Below are positions 20,150 to 31,276 of a stretch of 64,000 nt of DNA, piece after piece. Both the position numbers and the translations under genes were made by a program. How positions within the stretch are numbered: the stretch's first letter is position 1; each line of letters begins with the position of its first letter. This stretch comes from Pyrrhosoma nymphula. Its lineage: Eukaryota; Arthropoda; Insecta; Odonata; Coenagrionidae. The notes beneath the pieces were generated by a model. It worked only from the letters and a program-made list of their open reading frames with translations, did no database searches and was not told the DNA's origin. Location of the stretch: the NCBI GenBank assembly GCA_963573305.1, contig OY754327.1, positions 183,218,386 through 183,282,385 on the forward strand, in the 5' to 3' direction.

Positions 20150-22930
20150 AAATAACTAAATATTACTTTTAAAATGCATACCTTTCATTATTAATATCAT
20201 ACATTTAATACGCAATTCTTGCAATATTTTTTTTATCTTTCAGTTTACTTGACGACGCAGTTCATAACTATAAATACTCTAAACAATTTTGCAAATTGAC
20301 TTGGAACGCGACAAACTGTTAACATTATATTAGAACATTAGGCATATTTTAGTTTGCGTAAATTTTGAAATCGCTAATTTCTAGTCTAAAAATATATTTT
20401 GAATCGGTTTAATATTTTTAATTTCTTTAAGCAGTGCAATTCTAATCGCTTTTCATGTCAAGGTTAATTTTAAAAGCATTATTTTTGTTATATTTATAAA
20501 ATAGAAGTTTTCTCCCGCTAAACACTACGTTCCTCCGGCTACCGTAAACGGCTACGAAACAATACTCCACGGTAGCAGAGAAAATATTTAGCAAAAAATA
20601 CGATAGGCAGCCCTAGTGGCACAGTACATTCTTATTGTAAGTACTCAATTAGATCTAAATAAAAACTATAGCGTAGCTAAAAATACCCCTTCCATCCTAA
20701 ATCATAATATGCACCTTGTAAACAGAATCTCTGCAGCATCAACGGAATATCTGCAGCAAGTTATTGCCCTACATAGCCGAAATTTAGATTTCTTATCGGA
20801 TTGGATATTATAAGATTGCACAGATTAGCTATATCTTTAGAAGAATTTAAAAATTTCATTAGGTACCTCTTTTTTCCCCTCCCTTTCTTTCTATCGATCA
20901 GTATATTTCCCAAAGAAGTCAATCAAGAAAAGTAAGCAATGAACAAGTTATCGGTTTTTAACTTGGATGTTAATTTAAATGAATAATTCTAACAATTGCT
21001 GCACTTCGACTACCTGGGAAACAAAATATGCTGTTACGGAAGTTTGGAAAATGAAGCAAGGAATGTAATGAATATGGCTGCCTCAGTCTCAAGATACTAA
21101 AAAGTCTTCTTGAGAAATTAATGCTAAGGTACAGAATGCGAATCGCATACGTAAATAAACAAATTTCAGACCCATCGCAACGTCCGGTCTAAAATCGAGA
21201 GATGAGACAATGAACACATACAGGACCACCGAGAGCGAGAGAAATGTACCCTATTCTAAGAATGATCACGGAAACACACACGCTTTGGAAAAGAAAATTA
21301 AGGCAGCAGACAAACAAACGGCGTCGTCAGACAAGAGAGCGAAGAAGACGCGCACGTCGGTAGAACGATGGAGAGAAGCATTGCGACAGGCAACATCCCT
21401 CATCGTAGGCGACCGATTAAACCACCAACCAAAAGATGGAAACACAGCTGGCAATCCACCTCCCAAGATGTCCAGTTAAATACAGGATGTGAGCCTATTA
21501 TAAGAAGACGAAAACCTTTCCATTTTAGAGAATAAACAAGGGAACGAATGTTACATTATCATTTTCAATCGATTCCACCAATTAAGGTAGCATAGCTGTA
21601 GCCCACAAAGAGATGTCCTGGTCCTCTCACAAAATCTGGTGGCAGACCGATAATCCAAAGTCTGGTGGTATGTATAAGGGGTGCAGATAAGGGACGGTCA
21701 AGAATAAATTGGGGGTTAAAACAGAGTGCATAGCATGGTTAGCTATATAAATGGAATTGTTAGCGAATTACTTGTGGAGCTGTCAAATGTAAATCAAGGC
21801 ACACTGTAAGTACGCATCCACCCGCTGTGACCCTGTTTTAAGAAATGACCTCACTGCAAAAGCGCCCACTTTGCATTCAACACGATCTTATGTGAAGGAT
21901 GTACACGCGCGCGATGGGGTGTCGTTAACGTAGGTTAAGTAACTATTCTTATTCGGGTTAAATACCGAATTTCAACGTATGAAGCTGGCCACTGAGGATG
22001 GAGTAAATGGACAAATTGATATCTCACTACGCTATCACCAGAAATGTCGCAGGAATGACCCTGTGAAAACAAGCGAAAACAATCACAAAAAAGTATGTTT
22101 CCTTCGAAATAGTATGTTTCACGCGAAGCAATGTTTCCATGGCTCTGAATTTCGTCTCTGAATCAATCCTTATAAGTAACGCACCGCACTTTTAAAAAAT
22201 AACTTTACCTGCCAGGTAATGTTATCATAAAGCACTAGTGAAAAATTAGTATCACAGTGAGAGCAATGTAGATAAAAAGGAACTGCGTCAATTGCCAAAC
22301 ATGATTTCGGCGTATATTTGAAGTGTAAGCTATACACAGTCATGAAAGTAAAGAAGTATACATCCGATAAACTTATTGATGATAATCACTGTAATTGAAT
22401 CTGAACGCTTACCGCTAGCTAAGAATGTAACTTAGATAATGTAAAAAGGAAAGGCACCTAAGTGTAGGTAGATTGCAAGGGAGAAAAGAATGGTGGAATG
22501 TAGTCTTTCGTTTCGCGGTCAAATTCAAGGAGTTAGAAAATTGACTTAGCAAAGGGATATTAAAATGTTTTACTCTCTATTTATGTTTCAAATTCAACAA
22601 GACGAACGCTTTTCGTATATTTCGTCATTTTCGAATCACGAAATGGGAGATCCTTATAAAAGAGAAAACCTCTCCGAAGAGCAACTCATCGGAATATGCA
22701 ACACGAAATGAACACTTTAAGTTTGGAAAATTATCCTCCTTTTCAAAAAAAACATTTTTTTAAAGAATCAATTTAATGACATCATCCCATTGTTATGAGG
22801 GTCAAGGATTTATTCCACCTCCATTTCATTACACTAGAGTCGTCTGTCCATTGTATGATGAAGAGCTTCACTGCATTAATTGCCACACTGATGCATTTGA
22901 AATAAATTAAGGTGAATCAATAGCTATTTT
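20150..22930. other. Unassigned segment containing one dispersed repeat
   Basis: Apart from repeat A at 20529-20733 nothing is identifiable. An 89-codon ORF at 21210-21479 is lysine/arginine/threonine-rich without a known domain and with an equally open antisense frame, which argues against coding. Confidence 0.4.
20529..20733 (+). repeat. Dispersed repeat A, copy 1
   Basis: Matches 29664-29875 in the same orientation: actccacggta.cagagaaaatatttagcaaaa, the tagtggca block, aattagat..aaataaaact, aaaatacc.cttg.atcctaaatcat, cacct.gtaaac. Ends are not resolved. Confidence 0.75.
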
Positions 22931-22936
22931 ACTTAC

Positions 22937-23029
22937 CATAGTTTCCATCAGGGTCCTCTCCAAATATTCGGAAATCGTCACTTTCACACGGATCCCTTCA
23001 TCCTTCGTCCACAGCCACCATCAGCAGTT
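22937..23029 (-). other. Candidate 5' exon 2, locus B
   Basis: Minus-strand 93-nt segment with acceptor aattattacag and donor gtaagt, the same length as 10265-10357. Both carry a tgctgatggt phrase and an ATG within 15 nt of the donor (here ATGGAAACTATG). The upstream partner ends at 23449 with donor gtgagt. Probably a paralogous 5' exon; the downstream coding exons are not identified. Confidence 0.35.
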
Positions 23030-23448
23030 CTGTAATAATTTAAAGGCTAATTGAATGGAGTTGCATTGAAAAGTTCATCCAGAGCACACGTTGTTCTCAT
23101 TAAATTTTGTCTTTATTCAACTGGTGAAACTTAATATAGCCCGATAGTACGTGAGTGAATTCGTAAGAGCAGTCGTTTTACATTAATGGAATCTACGAAA
23201 CCTCCGGGAAACAGCGTCATCTTTGCTGTTGCAAAATTATGAAAATATACAGATGAAAAACACTACTAACTATTAAGCTATCAATAATATCTAAAAACGA
23301 CAGATATTACACGACACACGTAAGTAACGACATAAGAATGAATCCAAATATGAAATTTTAAAAACTCAGTTCCGTTGAACAATGAAGCTAAAATACAGGA
23401 GATTTGAAACTTCGAAATTAACAGTATCGTTCGTAGTTAATTACTCAC

Positions 23449-23735
23449 CTCCCATTCGAGAGACAGCTAGGCGGCAAACTGAGGCGGAAGGCGGGAGAAA
23501 GACACGATAATGCGCATATTGCGCCAAGTGGCATCATTGGCTGTGACGTCATTGAAATATTTTATTTGAATATTCACTCAAAACCCAGAACAGCCAATAG
23601 CAATATCAAATTACTTCACGAAACTCACTTTAATATTTTTAACACCTTTTTTCCTAAGAAGATCAAAGTTTGCGATGAAAAAGAAAATACCTTCACTTAT
23701 ATCTATTCATCTCTAACTCCTATTTGTTGTCAAGA
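23449..23735. promoter_or_regulatory. Candidate bidirectional promoter, locus B
   Basis: A GC-richer minus-strand exon ends at 23449 with donor gtgagt. About 286 bp away is caagATGGCG on the plus strand (ATG at 23735). In between lies a tgtgacgtcattg site near 23540, at almost the same distance from the donor as TGACGTCA in locus A. The plus-strand frame from this ATG stops after 12 codons unless gtaaat after GAA is a donor. Confidence 0.35.
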
Positions 23736-24078
23736 TGGCGCCAGGAGAAGTAAATGTGAATGTCATCCAATGAAACTTGTACATATCCCTCTTAAATAAT
23801 CACGGACTCATAATCCGCAATAGAGAACAGGAAAATCTTTGAATACACCCTTCTTTAATTTCATTAGCAGAGAAGTAATATCCAAAGATTATGATTTGCA
23901 TGATCATGTTTTTCCTTCTAGTTTTTGGTCGTTTCAGAATCGTACGTCAATACGCCAGCCTTGGTTGTATTCCGAGACCCGTGAACAAAACAGTTGGTTT
24001 AAGGATTTAAGGTTTTTCCCGACGTATAATATAAGTGAAAGTTTCTCGGATTTCACACCGGGTAAGATTTTTTAAAAG

Positions 24079-24121
24079 TATCAACGTTTCGATGGTTGAC
24101 TCAGCCATCGTCATCAGGATA
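24079..24121 (-). ncRNA. Hammerhead ribozyme-like motif 3
   Basis: Minus strand from 24121: UAUC (stem I), CUGAUGA, one extra C, stem II GAUGG / CCAUC (5 perfect pairs, 9-nt loop), GAAA, CGUU, GAUA. ACGU is self-complementary (minimal stem III), U is an allowed cleavage-site base, and the final GAUA pairs perfectly with UAUC. All canonical boxes are present; the single extra nucleotide before stem II recurs in every member of this family. Confidence 0.55.
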
Positions 24122-27100
24122 ATGATGATTTAAAACAGTTGTTGCTCTGAGGACGAGAATAACATTACCTGAGTCATGGACTTTGTTACGCAGGCCCATT
24201 CCTTGCTCTGCTAACAGGTCACTATTCGGTGAAATACCTCCTCTCTTTGTCCACGTGAGTGCGGTGAAGCAGCGATGAATTCCTCCAGCCCTTCTTCTCC
24301 TCATGTTCTAAAATCACACTGTATCGACCGATGGGTTGCACTTATATAACGTATATAAAAATTTCTTGTGACAAAATCAACACAACGAGACACTAACATG
24401 CTGTACGAACTCCGTGACTCCCTATGAACTGAATTGTTTGGCGGTTTTGATCCAGATGTATAGTCATGCAACCATACATTCTAAAACCATCAAACGAACG
24501 CACAATTATACTTACATGTTTGAACTTTTAAATATTCTGGGTGAAGAAAGATTCGAAGTTATTCGTTGTGAAAAGATATCGATTCATATCAACCAGCTCA
24601 CACGTCACAGTTACTCACATAAACCAGTGATACTTTTTAAGCACTTATGATATCTTTACACCGTAAGGGATAGCAGAAGCCCAGAGCAGTTAGGACACTA
24701 CTCGATCGAACAAAGTCAGAGAACAAAAAAAACCTCACTGAAGTCAAGCTGCAATACCTTTTCGGTTTCCTTTGGGCTTCAATCGTAAGTCGTAAGATCA
24801 ACTGCCCTTCTCACCGAAAGAGTCCTTCCAAATTCCTATTTCTTGGGAGCGCGGTAATATGAAGCCCTTTGGGCGTCATTCTTTTAACTCATTGCATCAA
24901 AATGCAAGGATATTTTCTACCAGAGTGAAAGTTATTTTTTCAGCTCAAAACGTGATATACTTGCGGCACAAATGTCCTTCTTCGATCGAAGAACAGCTGC
25001 GGATGCAAGCGAACACAAAATAACAGGCAAACCGCGTGAAGTTGAAAAGGTCCCAACAGAGTTGAGTCTTCGTTCTTGATTTGCACCAGGGGTAAGAGTT
25101 AATGTATAAAACTCATAGTCTCTAAACTTAGTCATCTAAATGAGTATTTGTTTTCCGCAATTGTACATCTGATCATTGTTATTTATTGTTATAATAATAA
25201 TCTATTAATTCCCTAATTGTATATTTTTTATTTATTGCAGGGAACCGTAGGTTTTTTGTTAAGGTAGAAGGCAACGGTAAGGCACAGGTAGGTAGAACTA
25301 AAGATCCATAAATTATTTCGGCTCCTAGCTCATCTAGCTAGTCATTCATCAGCCATCAAACTCTTTATTAGGTCATATTTTTTTCTGTCCCTTTACTGAT
25401 TTACAAAGGTGTACAAATAGTATTTATCTTACATTTTATTTGCCATAATCGAACAACCAAGTATTAAACCTAATGTTCTTTACATAAACTATTTAGCACA
25501 GAAAACATTGTCATGAACAGTATAGGTTTTACTTGCCTTATATATACTTTTTTGACTCATGATTAATGTTGTAGTTATTTCCTTATTCGAGGATAAATAC
25601 ACATTACATATAAATATTCGCTGCCTGTATTGTCACGAAGGGGAGAGAGAGAGTTTTTACTTTCAAACAATTCGAACAAGAATGAATTCGAAAAAATGCC
25701 AAATGCGTCAAACATACTTGAAACTTAGGCGAAAAATGTTCCTTCAATTTTTCTCTCGGCGCAGTAGAATCAGTTTATCGGTCAATTACGCAGTGCTGAG
25801 TTTATTCGGTTATTCTGGGCCAATATCAACATAATACATACATCATTGACCGCGGCGGCTTGTATGCGATACATCTTCCGGTTCAGCTGTATCGGAAGAC
25901 GGGAGCTAACGCTCCAAACTTGGATCGGAGCGGAAGAGTCGATGTGCCTAATACAGTAAACATAATTTTTTGCCGTCAATACACTTACAGCCGCCCTTAA
26001 ACAGATTGTAGACGAAGTCAAAAGACAACAAGAATGTGGAATTGTCGAACACAATCGAAATATTTGTTCACGGTACTTCTACATAGTATGTTCCGATCGA
26101 GCCTCCTCAAAGGTGTATGGCAACGGTGAATTTTCAACTAACATGAAAAATTAAAATAAATAATCGTGATGAACTTACGCATATCTTTCCAATCTCTATT
26201 GCACACGGTTTAACTTGGTAATCAAGCATAACCATTAGGGATCCCAAATACTGGTAGCATGAGAGCTAACTTTCTTCCTTAATTTTTTTGACGTTAATGC
26301 ACCGTACCATTAAAAATTCACCATTTCCAATCAGCACCATCCGTATGCAGTAACTCTAATTGGAATTTTTTATTTTTCAAGAGAGTGACTATCACGAAGT
26401 CAGTAAGCTTTAATATTAACTGGCAAGTGTCACATCACTTTTGGATTAACTAAAAGGCCTTTGTTAGCGCTAGTTTGCGTTATTATCATCGATTTTATCA
26501 TTTCCCTGCTTAGGGCAATCAACTCATTCATTGAGTTTTTTCGCATGTATCCAAGGAAGGATTTCCATGTACATTACATTGAGCGCTGACATAAGAGCAT
26601 TCAAAAGTGACCTTAACGTTTCAACTATTATCATAGATATTAAAAAATAATAAAGGTACAAGAACTCATTATTTGATTCAGTCACACTCTCTGTTATTGA
26701 AAAAGATTTCCTATTTAAGATAATTTTGGCTCTGAGTTACTGAGTTTTAATCATATAATTCCAATTCACAAACATCTAAGCAGTGAATCTCCATATATGA
26801 TTTTTGATTGAAAATGCGTTATCAATAAATTCCATAGACGAGGTAAGAATAAAACATACAATTTTGCACTTTATCAATTATTACTAAATGCTTAGCACAA
26901 GACCAATTAAAAATAAAATCGTTTCATTCGTTGAACGCGTACGGTTTACGTGCGAAACTCAAGAAAGATTCAAATTAAAGCGTTGGTGACATCACCGTGC
27001 GCGTCAACTGCAGATGGTGATATCAATCGGCGGATGAATGAAGAAGTAAAAATAAGTTGAATCTCTGCGTGCGCATAGCTTACGCTGGTACCTACTTCTC

Positions 27101-29000
27101 AGTGGACGCACCAGGAGAGTACGAGAGCCACTAGACACCTGTTTCTATAATAATGAAGAAAGGTAATTAATGAAGCATACTATTCGCGACGCCCGCGTAA
27201 ACTTTACAATTTTTTAACCTGGGGTTGATATCCGTCCATTTCTCCGCTCGAACTGGTATTGACATCATTATATTGAAATCTACTTTGGTAGCAGAGGTTA
27301 AGATTATGAAGGAATCAATTCGAAAATGAAGCGAGAAAAATTTTCCTCACAATAGTCTTCACTACCCTAATAATATATCGCTGATGCCGTGAAGAAGCGA
27401 TAATTCTATCACATAATCTTGATTAATCATTAAAAAAAACAACAAAAAAGATAAAAGACAACATCCGTGAAAATTTATCGCTTCCCGGGGGGATCGATCC
27501 GCTGCACTTGAGTTGCGGTCATACTTTATTAAACGATACTAGACGTGCGCACCTAGTTGCGTTGTTTATAAGAAACTGGTTTAACAAGACGGGTGAATTA
27601 CGAAATCCTCATTTCGAATTATTTATTGTCGCAAAATTTTAATAAATTACTCAAATAAATAAACATATATTAATATTTTTTTTTCCCGATAAAATATTAA
27701 TGCTTCCTGAGAGAATCGATCAGACGCACTGGAATTTCGATTACAGTTTCACACAAGCTTAAACGTCCGCGGCCAGCGGCCAAGTTACCGGTATCTGAAT
27801 AACGATAATCGGATTTCAAATAATAAAAATAATTAATTTTTATAATTTTCCTAAATTATTCAAAAAAAAACAACCTATATAAAAAGTTTAAAAATTAACT
27901 CCCGTTAAAATATTAACGCTGACCTAACGCTAAAGAAGCATTTTCGAAGACAAGGGAACTTTTGAGGGGGGATCTGAGAAGTGACGTAAGGAAAAGGCTG
28001 GTGAAAACTTAAAGAAATAGATTACGTGACAATTCAAGTAGAAAATCTTTAACCGACGAAAGTATTATCAAAACATGGGTCCAAGCCGAAATAAAGTATA
28101 TTTTCCTGCCAACAATGGTCGATGGCAAAGTTTGATATGTCGCTTCAGGCTCATCGTCAACCGTGAAGTTCTATGTTTGTGGAAATACGTCAAAAGACTT
28201 TAACAAATCAGCCCTGAATAAACCAGAAAATCCTAATGTATTTCAATTCGGTCTATCCATTCTGCATGCCAGAATAAGATTCTTTGCATTTATTTATTCT
28301 TTATCATTATTGCATTTATCGTATAGAATACCGATCAATAAATGGCAGGCAAGGTCGGAAGCAGAGAAGACTGAAGTAAAAGAATCGATTTGCTAAAACA
28401 ATGAATGTTAATCGATAAAAGAATGGGTTTGCTTGTAGATGTTTCATAGGATGGGTTTGGTACTACCAATGATGGGAATACATCAAGGTGATTCTTCGGT
28501 GATGCAGACACTTCATCTTTTATAATCTATTTATTCTATAATCTATTCATCATTTTTATAATCTATTCATTAAAATATCGACTAAAATTAAGCCCATAAC
28601 ACTGAAGTAACTACTTTACACTGAGTTTGAAAAAAAAAACTCTCACCACCACAAGCCTTGAACCCCTTGCCGCAGCCATTGTATACCTATAAACGAGACT
28701 AAATATTTTTGTATCATATCAATATTGGCTTGATAATGAAGCTTAGACGAATCAAGCTGATAATGACGTCTAGCCGATTGATCTTGAATAAAGAATCTAC
28801 GTGGAATAGTACGAAGTGATTTCTTTTCGCCGTACTAAATGCATCAAATTTCCAAAAAGTGTCACCGGTCTCCTTTAGTTTAAGCATTTGGTAGCATCTG
28901 ACTCGACAATAATGGACCCGAATCCATTCAAAACCTTCCGAAGCCTTCTGGATACATTTGGCTCTGTAATTTCAAATTTTTTCGACTTCCCCTACCTATG
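24122..29000. other. Unassigned segment
   Basis: No domain-bearing ORF. A diverged direct duplication of about 215 bp is visible at roughly 27480-27690 and 27695-27910 (gatcgatc..g.cgcact, an A/T run, ttaatatt). Possible first exon near 27098-27162 is listed separately. Otherwise AT-rich intergenic or intronic sequence. Confidence 0.4.
27098..27162 (+). promoter_or_regulatory. Possible start site and first exon
   Basis: A TCAGT initiator-like motif (27098-27102) is followed 50 bp later by ATGAAGAAAG and a donor-like gtaatt at 27163. The upstream 100 bp is less AT-rich than its surroundings. No downstream exon is identified, so this is only a possibility. Confidence 0.2.
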
Positions 29001-29007
29001 TAATGTC

Positions 29008-29550
29008 TGTTGCTCACGGTAAAATTTTCGGTAAAACGTTTTATAAAATCGACTAATTTTATAAAGATGAGGTTGCTAACGATAAAATTGTGTTATAAAA
29101 CTTAGTTTCATAAAACGTTTTACGGAATAGGCCGGGTTCTATTCCAATAAAACCATTTTATGCAACAACCAATGGGACGTTCCGCTCATCGCGTTGATAA
29201 TAATCTCGTAACCATGGGAAGCCAAACAAGGAAAACGTAAACAAACATGGCTGGAAGTTCCTGGAACGTTGAGGCAGTATCCTTCTTGTTAGAAGAATGC
29301 GTTCGAGCCTTAGCACCGTTGAGTGTGATCAGAAAGTAAGAAAATAAACAATACATAAAGTTTTTAACTTAACAGTCATCCAAAAGAGTGTATTTATCAT
29401 TTCACGTGCTCGCAAAGCGTCTCATAGATGGCAGGACATTGCGGTATTATGAATAGTTTTACCGTGAGCAAGCAATTGCGTTTTACGTACGATTCATAAA
29501 ACTTTCAATAAAATAAAACTCTTTTATGAAAAATTTTACCGTGAGCAACA
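29008..29550. mobile_element. TIR element with TGTTGCTCACGG ends
   Basis: TGTTGCTCACGGTAAAATTTT at 29008 is mirrored at the right end, finishing at 29550; subterminal aaaacgttttat/ataaaac motifs also mirror. A short exon-like frame lies inside. Target duplication is not clear. Size about 540 bp, so it is non-autonomous or a deletion derivative. Confidence 0.7.
29253..29340 (+). CDS. Exon-like ORF inside the TIR element
   Basis: After aaacaaac, ATG opens MAGSSWNVEAVSFLLEECV..., ending at RK with a donor-like gtaaga that also gives an in-frame TAA. The W..EA..FLLE pattern is like the start of a Myb/SANT or trihelix domain, found in some Harbinger element proteins, but 30 residues are too few to assign. 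Possibly the first exon left over from an autonomous parent. Confidence 0.3.
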
Positions 29551-30344
29551 GGCATAAGATATCAGCAACTTACCGCAAACAAATCGGACGAGAAAAAAAA
29601 TTGTGTTCTCTGTTTCCCAATCCTAGTGTCCTATTTCCCGCTCCCGCTCAACATTTCATTCCTTCCGCTACCAAAAAAACAAACCGCAGTGAAACAAAAC
29701 TCCACGGTATCAGAGAAAATATTTAGCAAAAGTAGGTAGTCGTAGTGGCAGTTCATTTTTTATAATTAATGCTTAATTAGACCAAAATAAAACTAGCTTG
29801 GAGATACTTCCATGCACCTAAAAATACCGCTTGTACCCTAAATCATGATAAACACCTCGTAAACGGAATATCTGTAAATAATTGAAAACTAACGCCACGG
29901 GAACAAAAATAAACCTATTTTTTGCTCAAATTACCCGAAATACGTTTGTAAGGTACTTGAACAACTGTTTTAAAATGAGATGTAAGTAAATCCTACAGAT
30001 TTGTCTTAATTTATTGGGAAAGAACCCACATAGCACAAACCGCTTCTTGAACGTTTTTCTTCAGCTTTCCGGTGACGTTTTCTAACGACCAATTCACGTT
30101 TTGAAATGGTGCAAAAGTCCGCCACTCTTCGGCAAATTTAAGTCTCTAAAAACGGTTCTTTGATGGTTGAGAACACGTTTTTGTAGCGTTTCCTCTCCGG
30201 TTCCAGCTAGTATAGAAACGTGAGAAACAGTTTTAAAAGTGTTTTCAGCCGAGTGGAAGACGTATATTTCTCTTTTAAAGTGGTTTTCCCGATGGTATAA
30301 AACGTTTTTCTGATTCTATGCGGGCATAATAATGACGTTACGTC
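29551..30344. other. Unassigned segment containing dispersed repeat A copy 2
   Basis: Contains repeat A at 29664-29875. Around 30050-30310 a series of acgttttt.ct motifs recurs, similar in style to 35290-35520. No gene is recognised. Confidence 0.4.
29664..29875 (+). repeat. Dispersed repeat A, copy 2
   Basis: Second copy of the 20529-20733 repeat, same strand, with small indels. Confidence 0.75.
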
Positions 30345-30399
30345 GCATTTGTGGCTTGATACCAGTCTTGTAATTACGCCGGTATCAGGCCACAAATGC
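30345..30399. repeat. 19-bp inverted repeat hairpin
   Basis: GCATTTGTGGCTTGATACC (30345-30363) and GGTATCAGGCCACAAATGC (30381-30399) pair with one mismatch around a 17-nt loop. Confidence 0.85.
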
Positions 30400-31276
30400 A
30401 GTACCGAGAGCATGTAAAATTATTTTCCCTTTAAAATTAAAATCTCTCGCCCTTATTGGTCTCACCATTATAACCACTCACTCAATGACTTTACGACCAT
30501 TGATCATATGCTTTCTAACCAGTAAACATTTGCACACAGGGGAAGAGTGAACAATTGTCGCTAACGACATAACTCCGAGACGTAAATCACATACAATTCA
30601 CTGCTAAATGTGAGATTAAACGACCGTATTTTCTAAAATGATAGAAAACTAGGGAAACTCTTATTTAAAATCGTATGCAAAGTAACTTAATTAAACATGC
30701 GTATGTTCTTCAACTTGATGTAACGGTCTGGGACCAAGCCAACGGCAATTATTTGCAGTGAGCAAATGGTAACGCTAAAAAATAATTACTTTACGTATAA
30801 TACCTACTCGAGTGAATCCTTAAGACACATAAGGAATAAGTCAGCACGACAAATCAACACTATACACTGCACGAACGTAATACGTATTTCTTACCCAGAT
30901 AGCAATGTAAGCTTCCATCAAGCTTGCCGCAAGCTTATTCTTGCAAGCTGGTAAGCTTGCAACAAGATTGCAAAAACAAGCTTGCAAGCTTTTGGCATGC
31001 TTAAATCAAGCTAACTAGTCTCCACGTGTCAAGCTTGCAGCTTTTGGCAAGCTTGTATCAAGCTAACTATTTTCCACGCGGCAAGCTTGCATGCCAAGCT
31101 TGCTCTTCAAACTGCAATAAAAATAGTTTCCTCATGGACTAAGTTTTAATACCTAACTCCGAACTGTACAGACTCATCTTCAATCTCGCATCTACCTACG
31201 GTGTATCAACCTCACATCTCTTTACGGTATCAATCAACTACCTACGTCATATACGCCAACTCGTACCTGTTTGATT

